DNA of 19,146 nt from Neisseriaceae bacterium. Lineage in GTDB: Bacteria > Pseudomonadota > Gammaproteobacteria > Burkholderiales > Neisseriaceae. This document shows, piece after piece, positions 9,001-15,696 of this stretch (position 1 is its first letter; each line of letters starts with the position of its first letter). A program made the translations under genes and the position numbers. A model generated the notes under the pieces. The model was not told the DNA's origin, did not search any database, and worked only from the letters and a program-made list of their open reading frames with translations. The DNA lies in assembly GCA_030151665.1 (NCBI GenBank), contig JASLDB010000148.1, forward strand, positions 1 through 19,146, written 5' to 3'.

Positions 9001-9221
9001 CCATGATTTTCGGGATGATTCCTTTGGCTGTTGGTATGGGTGAGGGCAGTGAATCACGTTCCCCCATGGCTTGGGCGGTGATTGGTGGCTTGATTACATC
9101 AACGGTTTTGACTTTGTTTGTGGTGCCAGTGGTTTATGTGTTGATGGACAACTTTAGACAATGGATGCACCGTGTTTTGCATCGACTTAACCGTACGCCG
9201 ACTGTGGATAAAACCCACTAA
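6096..9221 (+). CDS. RND efflux permease, HAE1-like inner-membrane pump
   Basis: Proton-driven multidrug-type exporter of the AcrB/MdtB superfamily; 1041 residues is the standard length. The start MWLTRLSVYNPYFAAV is typical, with TM1 at about 12-30. The first large periplasmic loop runs to about residue 325, TM2-6 follow, then a second loop and TM7-12. The proton-relay pair is present in TM4 as Asp400-Asp401 (GLLIDDAIVV) and the TM10 lysine is Lys928 (GLAAKNGILLVDF). These correspond to AcrB Asp407/408 and Lys940, so the pump looks active. It forms an operon with the adaptor just upstream. No TolC/OprM-type channel and no TetR or MarR regulator is in the window, so a shared outer-membrane partner is inferred. 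The substrate cannot be read from the sequence. Confidence 0.93.
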   Translation: MWLTRLSVYNPYFAAVLVLTMVVLGVFNIFKLPVEAFPDVRFPVAVVSTSYEGASPEVVESEVSRPLEEAVNTINGIKNIRSYSMEGVSTVVAEFELATNADKAVQDVRDKVGMAAGSFRREISTPVVAQFDPNDSAMLEMSLSSNETSARALTDWINNTLKKRLQTVMGVGEVYVVGGAEREINIALKPEKLQSYGLNIGDVQNALARSNSDFPSGTVSNYQGELSVRVAGKIKDPMFFANVVVAKRDNTLIRVQDVATVTDGIAEMQSVSLLNGKPAIAVNIRATRGANVVDVSDGVKAMMAEELAKAPKGVGVEYIYDQADDIRTSVSEVRDTLVEGVVLTVLIVFIFLGTWRSTVITGLTLPVSLIGCMFALSLMGFTINLMTLMALSLSIGLLIDDAIVVRENIMRHVVLGKSHFDAALEGTKEIGLAVLATSLCIVAVFLPIGYMDGIIGKFFHQFGLTVAAAIVISTVVSLTLDPMLSSIWHDPARSGKRSMIGRAVDRFDVWLERVAERYQVWLKWTLRHKAVVLITATVLTVASFGLVVVGQVGGEFMPQEDRGKLELSFKTATGSSLEDTVAKTQEIEVILKKLPELKSLTTNIGKSSFGSGKNESQVIIDVGKKQGRERSINVIADEVREALSRVAGIEITALDVMGQAGPPGKPVNVGLRGSNIQDLNTAAKQIEVGLQKIAGVQDVQNSEADADPALNIVLDRDAAARLGVDLPALGDTMQTLFAGKDATVWEAADGNGYNVRLQVPKNVRNQTLLESITVPSVGADGQSKMIALSNIARIESGVSPRQVNRINLQREITITANIVDRNYNDVYADIETLKSKIVLPDGINIVNEGHDKEMAESAMYALQALLMGVIFIYLILTAQFRSFTLPITIMMSLPLIFIGVFVALWISGNTLNMFSIIGIVMLMGLAAKNGILLVDFINHARLNESMDRFEAILEAGRVRLRPIVMTSLAMIFGMIPLAVGMGEGSESRSPMAWAVIGGLITSTVLTLFVVPVVYVLMDNFRQWMHRVLHRLNRTPTVDKTH

Positions 9222-9248
9222 AGCAGTGTCGCTTTCGGGTGGTATTTT

Positions 9249-9257
9249 TGTTAAAAT
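9249..9257 (+). promoter_or_regulatory. Extended -10 promoter for thyA-folA
   Basis: TG-T-TAAAAT at 9249-9257 is a strong extended -10 element. The -35 position (TCGCTT, 9229-9234) is poor, as is common with extended -10 promoters. Transcription would start near 9264, leaving a leader of about 65 nt before thyA. Confidence 0.5.
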
Positions 9258-9300
9258 GGGCGCATTTTGATTGCGCACCCAGTACTGCCATGTGGTGCGT
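9258..9300 (+). promoter_or_regulatory. thyA leader with two mutually exclusive hairpins
   Basis: GCGCA (9260-9264) can pair with TGCGC (9272-9276). The overlapping word GCGCACC (9273-9279) can instead pair with GGTGCGT (9294-9300), seven pairs including one G-U. The two stems cannot coexist, the layout seen in attenuator or translational switches. If transcription starts near 9264, much of the first arm would be lost from the RNA, in which case it may act at the DNA level or not at all. Confidence 0.3.
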
Positions 9301-9329
9301 TGGTATTTGTGTAAAAGGGAGTCACTCAC

Positions 9330-10124
9330 ATGCAACAATATTTGGATTTAATGCGCCTTGTTATGGATAAAGGTGCCGAAAAAGGTGACAGAACTGGCAC
9401 AGGTACCCGTTCAGTTTTTGGTCATCAAATGCGCTTCGATTTAAGCCAAGGCTTTCCCATGTTGACCACCAAAAAACTGCATCTGCGCTCTATTATTCAT
9501 GAGTTGCTGTGGTTTTTGAAGGGTGACACCAATATTGCTTATTTAAAAGAAAATGGGGTGCGTATTTGGGATGAGTGGGCAGATGAAAATGGTGACTTGG
9601 GTCCTGTGTATGGTTACCAATGGCGTTCTTGGCCTGCATATGATGGTTCACACATTGACCAAATTGCCAATGTGGTCGAGCAAATTAAAAATAACCCCAA
9701 TTCTCGCCGTTTAATGGTTTCGGCTTGGAACCCTGCTTTGGTTGATGAAATGGCTTTGCCACCTTGCCACGCTTTGTTTCAGTTTTATGTAGCAGATGGA
9801 AAATTGTCGTGCCAATTGTATCAACGCAGTGCAGATATTTTCTTGGGTGTACCCTTTAATATTGCCAGTTATGCGTTATTGACCATGATGGTGGCACAAG
9901 TTTGTGGTTTAGAGGCGGGTGATTTTGTGCACACATTGGGGGATGCACATTTGTACAGCAACCATTTTGAACAAACCGAATTACAATTGAGTCGTCACCC
10001 CAAAACATTACCACAATTGAAGATTAACCCTGCTGTGAACAATTTGTTTGATTTTGTTTTTGAAGACTTTGAGCTGGTTGGCTATGAAGCCGATGACCAC
10101 ATCAAAGCCACAGTTGCAGTATAA
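9330..10124 (+). CDS. thyA: Thymidylate synthase
   Basis: ThyA methylates dUMP to dTMP with 5,10-methylenetetrahydrofolate, which becomes dihydrofolate. The protein has 264 residues, the same as E. coli ThyA. Visible landmarks are Arg21 in GDRTGTGT, the catalytic Cys146 in ALPPCHALFQFYV, the QRSADIFLGVPFNIASYA folate/dUMP region, and GDAHLYSNHFEQ. AGGGAG lies about 9 nt before the ATG. The folA gene follows immediately; DHFR regenerates the tetrahydrofolate that ThyA oxidises, so co-expression makes metabolic sense. The C-terminus ends AVAV rather than a hydrophobic-basic tail; E. coli ThyA ends in APVAI, so this is comparable. Confidence 0.97.
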   Translation: MQQYLDLMRLVMDKGAEKGDRTGTGTRSVFGHQMRFDLSQGFPMLTTKKLHLRSIIHELLWFLKGDTNIAYLKENGVRIWDEWADENGDLGPVYGYQWRSWPAYDGSHIDQIANVVEQIKNNPNSRRLMVSAWNPALVDEMALPPCHALFQFYVADGKLSCQLYQRSADIFLGVPFNIASYALLTMMVAQVCGLEAGDFVHTLGDAHLYSNHFEQTELQLSRHPKTLPQLKINPAVNNLFDFVFEDFELVGYEADDHIKATVAV

Positions 10125-10133
10125 AGGATGGTC

Positions 10134-10622
10134 ATGCGTAAGATTACCTTGGTGGTTGCTGCGGCACAAAACTTATGTATTGGTGCCAATAACGATATTC
10201 CATGGCACATTCCTGAGGATTTTGCTTTTTTCAAAGCCTATACCACTGGTAAGCCTTGTATTATGGGCAGAAAAACGTGGGAATCCTTGCCCAAGAAGCC
10301 TTTGCCCAATCGCACCAATGTGGTGATTAGCCGACAAGACCATTATCTTGCAAACGGTGCCATGGTGGTGGATAACTTGGACTCTGCACTATCCTCTTTG
10401 GGTGATGTTGACGAAGTGATTATTATGGGTGGTGCGCAAGTGTATGCACAAGCCATGGATATTGCCACAGATATTCGTTTAACTGAGGTTAAATTGGATG
10501 TGGCTGGCGATGCTTATTTTCCCAGTTTGGATGCCTCGAAGTGGCAAGAAATTACTCGTGAGGCACAGGTTTCTACCAAGGGCATTGCGTTTGATTTGGT
10601 GCATTACCAACGAAAAGCATAA
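10134..10622 (+). CDS. folA: Dihydrofolate reductase
   Basis: FolA reduces dihydrofolate to tetrahydrofolate with NADPH and is the trimethoprim target. The start is set at ATG 10134 because AAGGA (10124-10128) is 5 nt upstream; an in-frame ATG at 10128 overlaps that site and would add only two residues. The 162-residue product shows the Met20-loop region IGANNDIPWHIPEDF, with Asp29 equivalent to the E. coli active-site Asp27, the NADPH-binding IMGRKTWESLPKKPLPNRTN, and VIIMGGAQVYAQAM. The thyA stop is 9 nt upstream, so the genes are cotranscribed. A strong terminator follows. Confidence 0.96.
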   Translation: MRKITLVVAAAQNLCIGANNDIPWHIPEDFAFFKAYTTGKPCIMGRKTWESLPKKPLPNRTNVVISRQDHYLANGAMVVDNLDSALSSLGDVDEVIIMGGAQVYAQAMDIATDIRLTEVKLDVAGDAYFPSLDASKWQEITREAQVSTKGIAFDLVHYQRKA

Positions 10623-10643
10623 AACAGCGATGTTCATGTGCAT

Positions 10644-10672
10644 AAAAATCCCCGTTTGTACGGGGATTTTTT
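10644..10672. terminator. Bidirectional intrinsic terminator between folA and the hydrolase gene
   Basis: Arms AAAAATCCCCG (10644-10654) and CGGGGATTTTT (10661-10671) form a perfect stem with the 6-nt loop TTTGTA. A/T runs on both sides make it work on either strand, ending the thyA-folA transcript and the convergent pabBC-hydrolase transcript. Confidence 0.93.
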
Positions 10673-10679
10673 GATGGTG

Positions 10680-11798
10680 TTAACCGCAATGGTAATTGTG
10701 TGACGCAGACGGTCTAACAAAATAACTTGCCAATTGTGTTTCGCTGATTTGTTCAGCCATGTATTGCCAAGTAGGGTTGTTGCTTTTTTCAATCAATAAG
10801 GTTCGAACCCCTTCACTGAAATCATGCCGTGCACAACAGTTCATGGACACTATCAATTCTGTTTCCAAGCATTGGCTAATAGATTGTCCACGCATTTTGA
10901 CTGACATGGCATGGGTAATGGCTCGGCTAATGGGGCTAGATGAGATAAAGTTATTTTGTGCCGTTTGTAGCCAAGGGTCATCAGTTTGGCATGACATGAT
11001 GGCATTGCCAATTTGTGCCAAATCACCAGCATGCATGGCCGATTGTATCCATGGTAAATGAGGCAGTGCCACACTCGTTTCTTGTAAGTTGGCATGGTGA
11101 AATTGGGATAAAACATGGCTTAAAATGCCATGATTCAGATGTGCTTGATTTGACCAATGGGTGTTTTTTAACGTATTTAAAACATCATTATATTCATTGC
11201 TGCGAATGCCATAATCTGCCAAGTCGCCTAATAGCGCATCGCCAGCTTTAATGTGTGAGGCGGTCAGTCCCATGAATAATCCCATACCAGCTGGCATGCG
11301 ATGTAAAAACCAACTGCCACCCGCATCAGGATGTAAACCGATGTGAACTTCTGGCATGGCCAAGCGACTGGTTTCAGTGACAACACGATGGCTTGTCGCG
11401 TAAGTCACACCCAAACCACCACCCATGACAATGCCAGTCGCCCATGTCATGATGGGCTTGGGATAGCGGCTTAGGCGACGGGTAAAGCTGTATTCAGCTT
11501 GGAAAAAACGCAAAACATCTTGATTAAAATTGAGTTCACCATCGGCTGGTGGTGTTTCTTGTAGATACGCATACAAAGCACGAACATCACCACCTGCACA
11601 AAAGGCTTTTTCACCCGCTCCACGCAAAATCACCATGGCAATGCGCTCATCATTTTCCCATTCACTTAAAATGGTTTGGATTTGGGTAATCATGCTCGTG
11701 CTTTGGGCATTTAACGCATTGGGTCTATTCAAGGTAATGATGCCCAAAAAATGTTGCTTGTGCGTTGGTATTAACGTGTGTAAAACCCATTCTGTCAT
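10680..11798 (-). CDS. 3-hydroxyisobutyryl-CoA hydrolase-like, crotonase superfamily
   Basis: A 372-residue crotonase-fold protein whose length and motifs fit 3-hydroxyisobutyryl-CoA hydrolases (valine catabolism) better than enoyl-CoA hydratases, which are about 260 residues. The ATG at 11798 has GAGGA 5 nt upstream; an ATG at 11828 would overlap the upstream gene and has no ribosome site. Visible are the oxyanion-hole motif GAGEKAFCAGGDVRALY (60-76), VMGGGLGVTYAT (124-135), and MPEVHIGLHPDAGGSWFLHR (148-167) with Glu150 and Asp158 at the expected catalytic positions. It follows pabBC by 26 nt, so the two are probably cotranscribed, though no pathway link is obvious. Another acyl-CoA substrate is possible. 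Confidence 0.82.
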   Translation of the reverse strand: MTEWVLHTLIPTHKQHFLGIITLNRPNALNAQSTSMITQIQTILSEWENDERIAMVILRGAGEKAFCAGGDVRALYAYLQETPPADGELNFNQDVLRFFQAEYSFTRRLSRYPKPIMTWATGIVMGGGLGVTYATSHRVVTETSRLAMPEVHIGLHPDAGGSWFLHRMPAGMGLFMGLTASHIKAGDALLGDLADYGIRSNEYNDVLNTLKNTHWSNQAHLNHGILSHVLSQFHHANLQETSVALPHLPWIQSAMHAGDLAQIGNAIMSCQTDDPWLQTAQNNFISSSPISRAITHAMSVKMRGQSISQCLETELIVSMNCCARHDFSEGVRTLLIEKSNNPTWQYMAEQISETQLASYFVRPSASHNYHCG

Positions 11799-11824
11799 GC
11801 TGTTCCTCGGTTTCTCATTTGTTT

Positions 11825-13666
11825 TCATTGTGCACGGTTTAATGTGGCCGTGAATAAGCCTCGTAAGGCATTGCATAAGCGAACTTCATCGGCTTGTAAA
11901 AATGCTTCTTTATTAATATGTTTTTCCAAGACTTTGTCAACACCTAAGTAGGTTTGGCTATTGGCCAATACTGTTTGGCGCATTACCCCATTGAGAATAT
12001 CCAAATCTAGACTTGGCGTGCACCATTGTTGGCCAAAGCGCACAAAGACATTGCTGCGCCCACCTTCGAGTAAAATTTGGTTTTCATTGAATAATAAAGC
12101 ATCAAATGCGTGTTGTTGTTCAGCTTGTTGCCAAGCCAAATCCTGCCAAGGACGATGACTGGTTTTGTAGCAACGCAATAAATCGCTTTGGGGCAAAGAT
12201 ACATCACTTAAAATAAACGATGGTGTACCATGCAAAGCATGGATGGGAAAATGCTCAATGTCGATTTGATTATTGGGTCTTAAGCACAAGCGAACACGGT
12301 AGTTTTGTTCACCGATTGTGGATAAAAAGACTTGCCAAGTTTGTGCTAAATAGTCTGGGTCTAATTGGAAATTCAAATCATGCGCTGCATCCAGTAAACG
12401 GTTTTGGTGTCGGGGCCAATGTTTGGCTTGCCCTTTTTCAACCAAAATGGTTTCAAACAATGAAAAATCAGGTTGAATACGGCGTAAAAATTGGCTTTTC
12501 CAGCCGCATTCTTCGTATTCCATTTTGGCATCACTATCAATCACAATGCCAGAACCCACACCCATTTGCCCTGTGAATTGTTGCTTGGTGGTTGCTTCTA
12601 AGTGCAAACTGCGAATAACCACATTGAATTGCCCTGTAAAACCCAGTCCAGTGGTGCATGGCTCTAGATAACCAATGCTGCCAGTATAAAGATGGCGGGG
12701 TGTTTTTTCCAATTGATTAATCAAGTGCATAGCAAAGCGTTTGGGTGCACCAGTAATTGAGCCACAAGGGTAAGCAGCTTGTAATATGTCACCGATGCGA
12801 GTGCCTTCTTGCATTTGGGCGATGACTTCTGTGGTCATTTGCCAAACAGGGCCAAAAGCATTCACTTGAAAAGGATGGGGAACAGATACCCCCCCAACAG
12901 TGGCCAATTTGCCCAAATCATTGCGCAATAAATCAACAATCATGATATTTTCGGCACGATTTTTCGGGTCATTTTGCAAAGCGATTGCCCGTGCTTCATC
13001 TTGGTCATCGTGCAAAATGGGGGCAGTGCCTTTCATGGGTTCTGTTTTAATCAATCCATCATCTTGAATGGCTAAAAATAGCTCTGGCGAAAAACCCAAA
13101 TGCCAATAATCTTCTTGGTCATTCTCGGGTAAATGAGCCAATACACCATATGGTACTTGTTGCTGCTGACGCAGTTTTTGGTATAACGCTATAGGATCTC
13201 CATAAGCAGCAAAATGCAAGCGAGTGGTGTAATTGATTTGGTAAACTTCACCTTTTTGAATGGCGGCTTTGACTTTGGCAATATCTTGTAAGTAATCCGT
13301 TTCACTGGTGTCTAATTGTAAATGTGCCAAGCCTGTTGGTGTCTGATGGCTAGGGTGTTGCAAGGCAAAATATTGTGCAATGGTGTCGGGTTTATCCAGA
13401 ATGTATAAGGATTCAAACCAGTGGATATGCAGTTTGCCACTTGATGGATGTTGAGGGTGTGTAGGCAGATCAACCAACGGCAAGCCAAAATCATAATCAG
13501 CTAGCACGACAGCATGCCATTTTTTCTGCCAACCTTTTGCCAGTAAGGTATCAATGGTGGATAAATCTTGGGCACCAATAGTATCTTCACCACACCAGTT
13601 TTGATAATGGCGTAATCGGTGATGGCGAGCATCGTCTAAATAAATAAAGTAAGGCGTTTGTGGCAT
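11825..13666 (-). CDS. pabBC: Fused aminodeoxychorismate synthase component I / aminodeoxychorismate lyase
   Basis: A 613-residue fusion that makes p-aminobenzoate for folate. Residues about 1-390 are a chorismate-binding PabB domain: VYQINYTTRLHF, SPELFLAI, KTEPMKGTAP (the lysine that marks PabB/TrpE enzymes), NRAENIMIVDLLRNDLG, and CGSITGAPKRFAM with Lys309. Residues about 395-613 are a class-IV PLP PabC domain: FSLFETILVEKG, Lys501 in CYKTSHR as the PLP lysine, and EGGRSNVFV. The N-terminal PabB subdomain is short compared with E. coli PabB. No PabA amidotransferase gene is in the window. The ATG at 13666 has only a weak ribosome site. Similar PabB-PabC fusions are known in several bacteria. 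Confidence 0.93.
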   Translation of the reverse strand: MPQTPYFIYLDDARHHRLRHYQNWCGEDTIGAQDLSTIDTLLAKGWQKKWHAVVLADYDFGLPLVDLPTHPQHPSSGKLHIHWFESLYILDKPDTIAQYFALQHPSHQTPTGLAHLQLDTSETDYLQDIAKVKAAIQKGEVYQINYTTRLHFAAYGDPIALYQKLRQQQQVPYGVLAHLPENDQEDYWHLGFSPELFLAIQDDGLIKTEPMKGTAPILHDDQDEARAIALQNDPKNRAENIMIVDLLRNDLGKLATVGGVSVPHPFQVNAFGPVWQMTTEVIAQMQEGTRIGDILQAAYPCGSITGAPKRFAMHLINQLEKTPRHLYTGSIGYLEPCTTGLGFTGQFNVVIRSLHLEATTKQQFTGQMGVGSGIVIDSDAKMEYEECGWKSQFLRRIQPDFSLFETILVEKGQAKHWPRHQNRLLDAAHDLNFQLDPDYLAQTWQVFLSTIGEQNYRVRLCLRPNNQIDIEHFPIHALHGTPSFILSDVSLPQSDLLRCYKTSHRPWQDLAWQQAEQQHAFDALLFNENQILLEGGRSNVFVRFGQQWCTPSLDLDILNGVMRQTVLANSQTYLGVDKVLEKHINKEAFLQADEVRLCNALRGLFTATLNRAQ

Positions 13667-13688
13667 GGTCGTGGCAAATAAAGAAAAC

Positions 13689-13727
13689 AGAATGGCTTAT
13701 TATCCATTCTTCACTTGGATTTGTCAT
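13689..13727 (-). promoter_or_regulatory. Promoter with overlapping palindrome upstream of pabBC
   Basis: On the minus strand ATGACA (13727-13722), a 17-nt spacer and GATAAT (13704-13699) form a good sigma70 promoter. A perfect inverted repeat AGAATGG (13689-13695) / CCATTCT (13704-13710) straddles the -10 box, an operator-like position. Confidence 0.5.
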
Positions 13728-13735
13728 GGTGTCGG

Positions 13736-13765
13736 TTGCTTATTATTCATGGATATTATTACAAT
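13736..13765 (+). promoter_or_regulatory. Predicted promoter for the cold-shock/DUF1294 gene
   Basis: TTGCTT (13736-13741), an 18-nt spacer and TACAAT (13760-13765) point toward the ATG at 13794. It lies back-to-back with the pabBC promoter. TTGTCA (13721-13726) with TATTCA 17 nt later is a second possibility. Confidence 0.45.
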
Positions 13766-13793
13766 ATCCCCAATGAATTTTGAGAGTTGACAC

Positions 13794-14528
13794 ATGAGTG
13801 AACATATTGGGGTACTGGTTGAGTGGAATGATGAGCGAGGCTTTGGTTTTATTGAGCATGAATCAGGGCAGAGAATTTTTGTTCATATTTCGGCTGTTCG
13901 AGCCAGTCGCCGTCCTGCAGTTGGAGATACTGTGGGTTTTAATGTTCAACAAGATGAAAATGGTAGATTGAATGCAGGTTACATGAGGATGCAAGATCCC
14001 TTTGTCAATGGGGAAGGTACTCAATGGGTCAAGCCCAAAACAACCAGTAAAAAACAAGGTGATACTCAAGAGAAGCCACTGATCCTCAGTAGCTATTTTG
14101 CCTTGGTGGCCATGTTTTTGGTGCTCTTGGGTGCATGGAAGGTATTTGTCCAATATGGTTTTGCATGGGTTGTGGTGGTGTATGGATTGGCTAGCTTAAT
14201 TGGCTTTGTGATGTACCGTACCGATAAACAGGCTGCGCAAAATAGCAAAAGGCGGATACCAGAAAAAAACTTGCACATGGTTGAGTTGTTGGGTGGCTGG
14301 CCAGGTGCTGCTGTGGCACAAGTTGTTTTTCGGCACAAAAGTCGAAAAATACAATACCAGCAATTTTTTGTTGCCATCATTTTTATACACAGCGTGTTGT
14401 GGTTGGATTATTTATTGAATTGGGCGATTACCCAAAATTTAGTCGTGCCTGCTTTCGATGAAATACGTGCTGCGGTGGCTTGGATAATCAAAAATGTTTT
14501 GGCCGGGTTAAATGATTGGCTAAATTAA
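13794..14528 (+). CDS. Cold-shock domain / DUF1294 membrane fusion protein
   Basis: Residues 1-67 are a cold-shock (OB-fold) nucleic-acid-binding domain: GVLVEWNDERGFGFIEHESG carries RNP1-like GFGFI and IFVHISAV is RNP2-like. A polar linker (70-98) follows, then membrane segments at about 99-120 and 122-142. Residues about 140-215 match DUF1294: MYRTDKQAAQNSKRRIPEKN, then LLGGWPGAAVAQVVFRHKSRK, then a last hydrophobic helix. The combination is widespread in proteobacteria but its function is unknown; by architecture it would place an RNA/DNA-binding domain at the inner membrane. GAGAG lies 8 nt before the ATG. It is divergent from pabBC. Confidence 0.88.
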   Translation: MSEHIGVLVEWNDERGFGFIEHESGQRIFVHISAVRASRRPAVGDTVGFNVQQDENGRLNAGYMRMQDPFVNGEGTQWVKPKTTSKKQGDTQEKPLILSSYFALVAMFLVLLGAWKVFVQYGFAWVVVVYGLASLIGFVMYRTDKQAAQNSKRRIPEKNLHMVELLGGWPGAAVAQVVFRHKSRKIQYQQFFVAIIFIHSVLWLDYLLNWAITQNLVVPAFDEIRAAVAWIIKNVLAGLNDWLN

Positions 14529-14580
14529 TTATTTACAGTGTATTCATTTTTTCATTCGAAATAAACATTGGCTAAATTAA
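14515..14580. repeat. 14-bp direct repeat ATTGGCTAAATTAA, two copies
   Basis: Exact copies lie at 14515-14528, which contains the last codons and stop of the DUF1294 gene, and at 14567-14580 in the spacer before ppk2. They are 52 bp apart start to start. This may be a small tandem-type duplication scar or chance in AT-rich sequence. Confidence 0.5.
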
Positions 14581-14588
14581 CATTCATC

Positions 14589-14613
14589 ATCATATTTTGG
14601 TCAAAAATATGAT
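14589..14613. promoter_or_regulatory. AT-rich palindrome upstream of ppk2, operator-like
   Basis: ATCATATTTT (14589-14598) and AAAATATGAT (14604-14613) are perfect inverted copies around the 5-nt centre GGTCA. The right arm contains TATGAT, a candidate -10 box. It sits about 45 bp before the ppk2 start. It has no T-run and is not placed like a terminator hairpin, so a regulator site is the likelier reading. Confidence 0.45.
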
Positions 14614-14659
14614 AAATTATTCTTCTGTCTTAAGAAAATATAGGAATGGAGGCATGAGT

Positions 14660-15676
14660 ATGGTTTATGAGCTTCAAGAAAATGCACAAGAAATAGAAGC
14701 AACCAAAATGGACAAATCACTGTCTGATGATAAACCGAGTATTGAAGAGAAAGTGGATATGGATAAACCCAATGTAGTGGATGAAAAAATGGCAGAAATT
14801 AAAGCCAATTTACCAGCCGTGCCAGAAGAAGTTTTGCATTATGCACAATATATGTACAGTGATGGTCCAGATCAAACACCGTTGCCAAAAGGTTATCCTT
14901 ATGCAACTCGTATGCCGCGCAATGTGTATGAAAAAGAAAAACGCAAATTGCAAGTGGAGCTGCTTAAAGTACAAAGCTGGGTAAAAGAAACCGGACAAAA
15001 AATTGTTTGTATTTTTGAAGGTCGTGATGCAGCAGGTAAGGGGGGAACGATTAAGCGCTTTATGGAGCACTTGAATCCTCGTGGTGCCCGTGTTGTGGCT
15101 TTGGAAAAACCAAGTGATGTTGAACGTGGTCAGTGGTATTTTCAGCGGTATATTAAAGAATTGCCAACAACCGGAGAGATCGTATTTTTTGACCGTTCCT
15201 GGTATAACCGCGCTGGTGTTGAACGAGTGATGGGTTTTTGTCAGCCACATGAGTACTTGCAATTTATGCGACAAACACCTGAATTAGAACGCATGCTAGT
15301 GAACAGTGGCACCCATTTTTTTAAATTTTGGTTTTCAGTGAGTCGTGAAGAGCAATTGCGTCGTTTTGTTTCGCGTCGTGATGATCCGCTAAAACATTGG
15401 AAATTGTCACCGATTGATATCCAATCATTGGATCGTTGGGATGATTACACCGAAGCCAAAAATCAGATGTTCTTTCATACCCATACAGGTGATGCACCTT
15501 GGACTGTCATCAAATCAGATGATAAAAAGCGGGCAAGACTGAACTGCATGCGTCACTTCTTAGCCAATTTAGATTACCCAGATAAAGACCTATCTGTGGT
15601 GGGTACACCCGATGCTTTAATCGCACATACACCTAAACCGCAGTTTAAAGAGGATTTAGAAGTTTATGTAGATTAA
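14660..15676 (+). CDS. ppk2: Polyphosphate kinase 2, class I type
   Basis: PPK2 transfers phosphate between polyphosphate and nucleoside diphosphates. The ATG at 14660 has GGAGG 7 nt upstream; ATG 14654 (two residues more) is nearly as good. The product is 338 residues. Residues 1-55 are an acidic/lysine-rich, Met-dotted tail without recognisable fold. The kinase core shows Walker A EGRDAAGKGGT (Lys127), KPSDVERGQWYFQRYIKELP, Walker B FFDRSWYNRAGVERVMGF (Asp178), and the lid region RRFVSRRDDPLKHWKLSPID. One kinase domain means class I or III, and the sequence style fits class I. The next gene follows after 20 nt with its own strong ribosome site, so ppk2 probably heads the operon with the secreted proteins. 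Confidence 0.92.
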   Translation: MVYELQENAQEIEATKMDKSLSDDKPSIEEKVDMDKPNVVDEKMAEIKANLPAVPEEVLHYAQYMYSDGPDQTPLPKGYPYATRMPRNVYEKEKRKLQVELLKVQSWVKETGQKIVCIFEGRDAAGKGGTIKRFMEHLNPRGARVVALEKPSDVERGQWYFQRYIKELPTTGEIVFFDRSWYNRAGVERVMGFCQPHEYLQFMRQTPELERMLVNSGTHFFKFWFSVSREEQLRRFVSRRDDPLKHWKLSPIDIQSLDRWDDYTEAKNQMFFHTHTGDAPWTVIKSDDKKRARLNCMRHFLANLDYPDKDLSVVGTPDALIAHTPKPQFKEDLEVYVD

Positions 15677-15696
15677 TCATTCTTAAAGGAGTACCC

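Noticed and set aside
11799..11876. Longer start for the hydrolase gene at 11876 or 11828
   Set aside because: Both would overlap pabBC or lack a ribosome site; GAGGA fits the ATG at 11798, where the crotonase homology begins.
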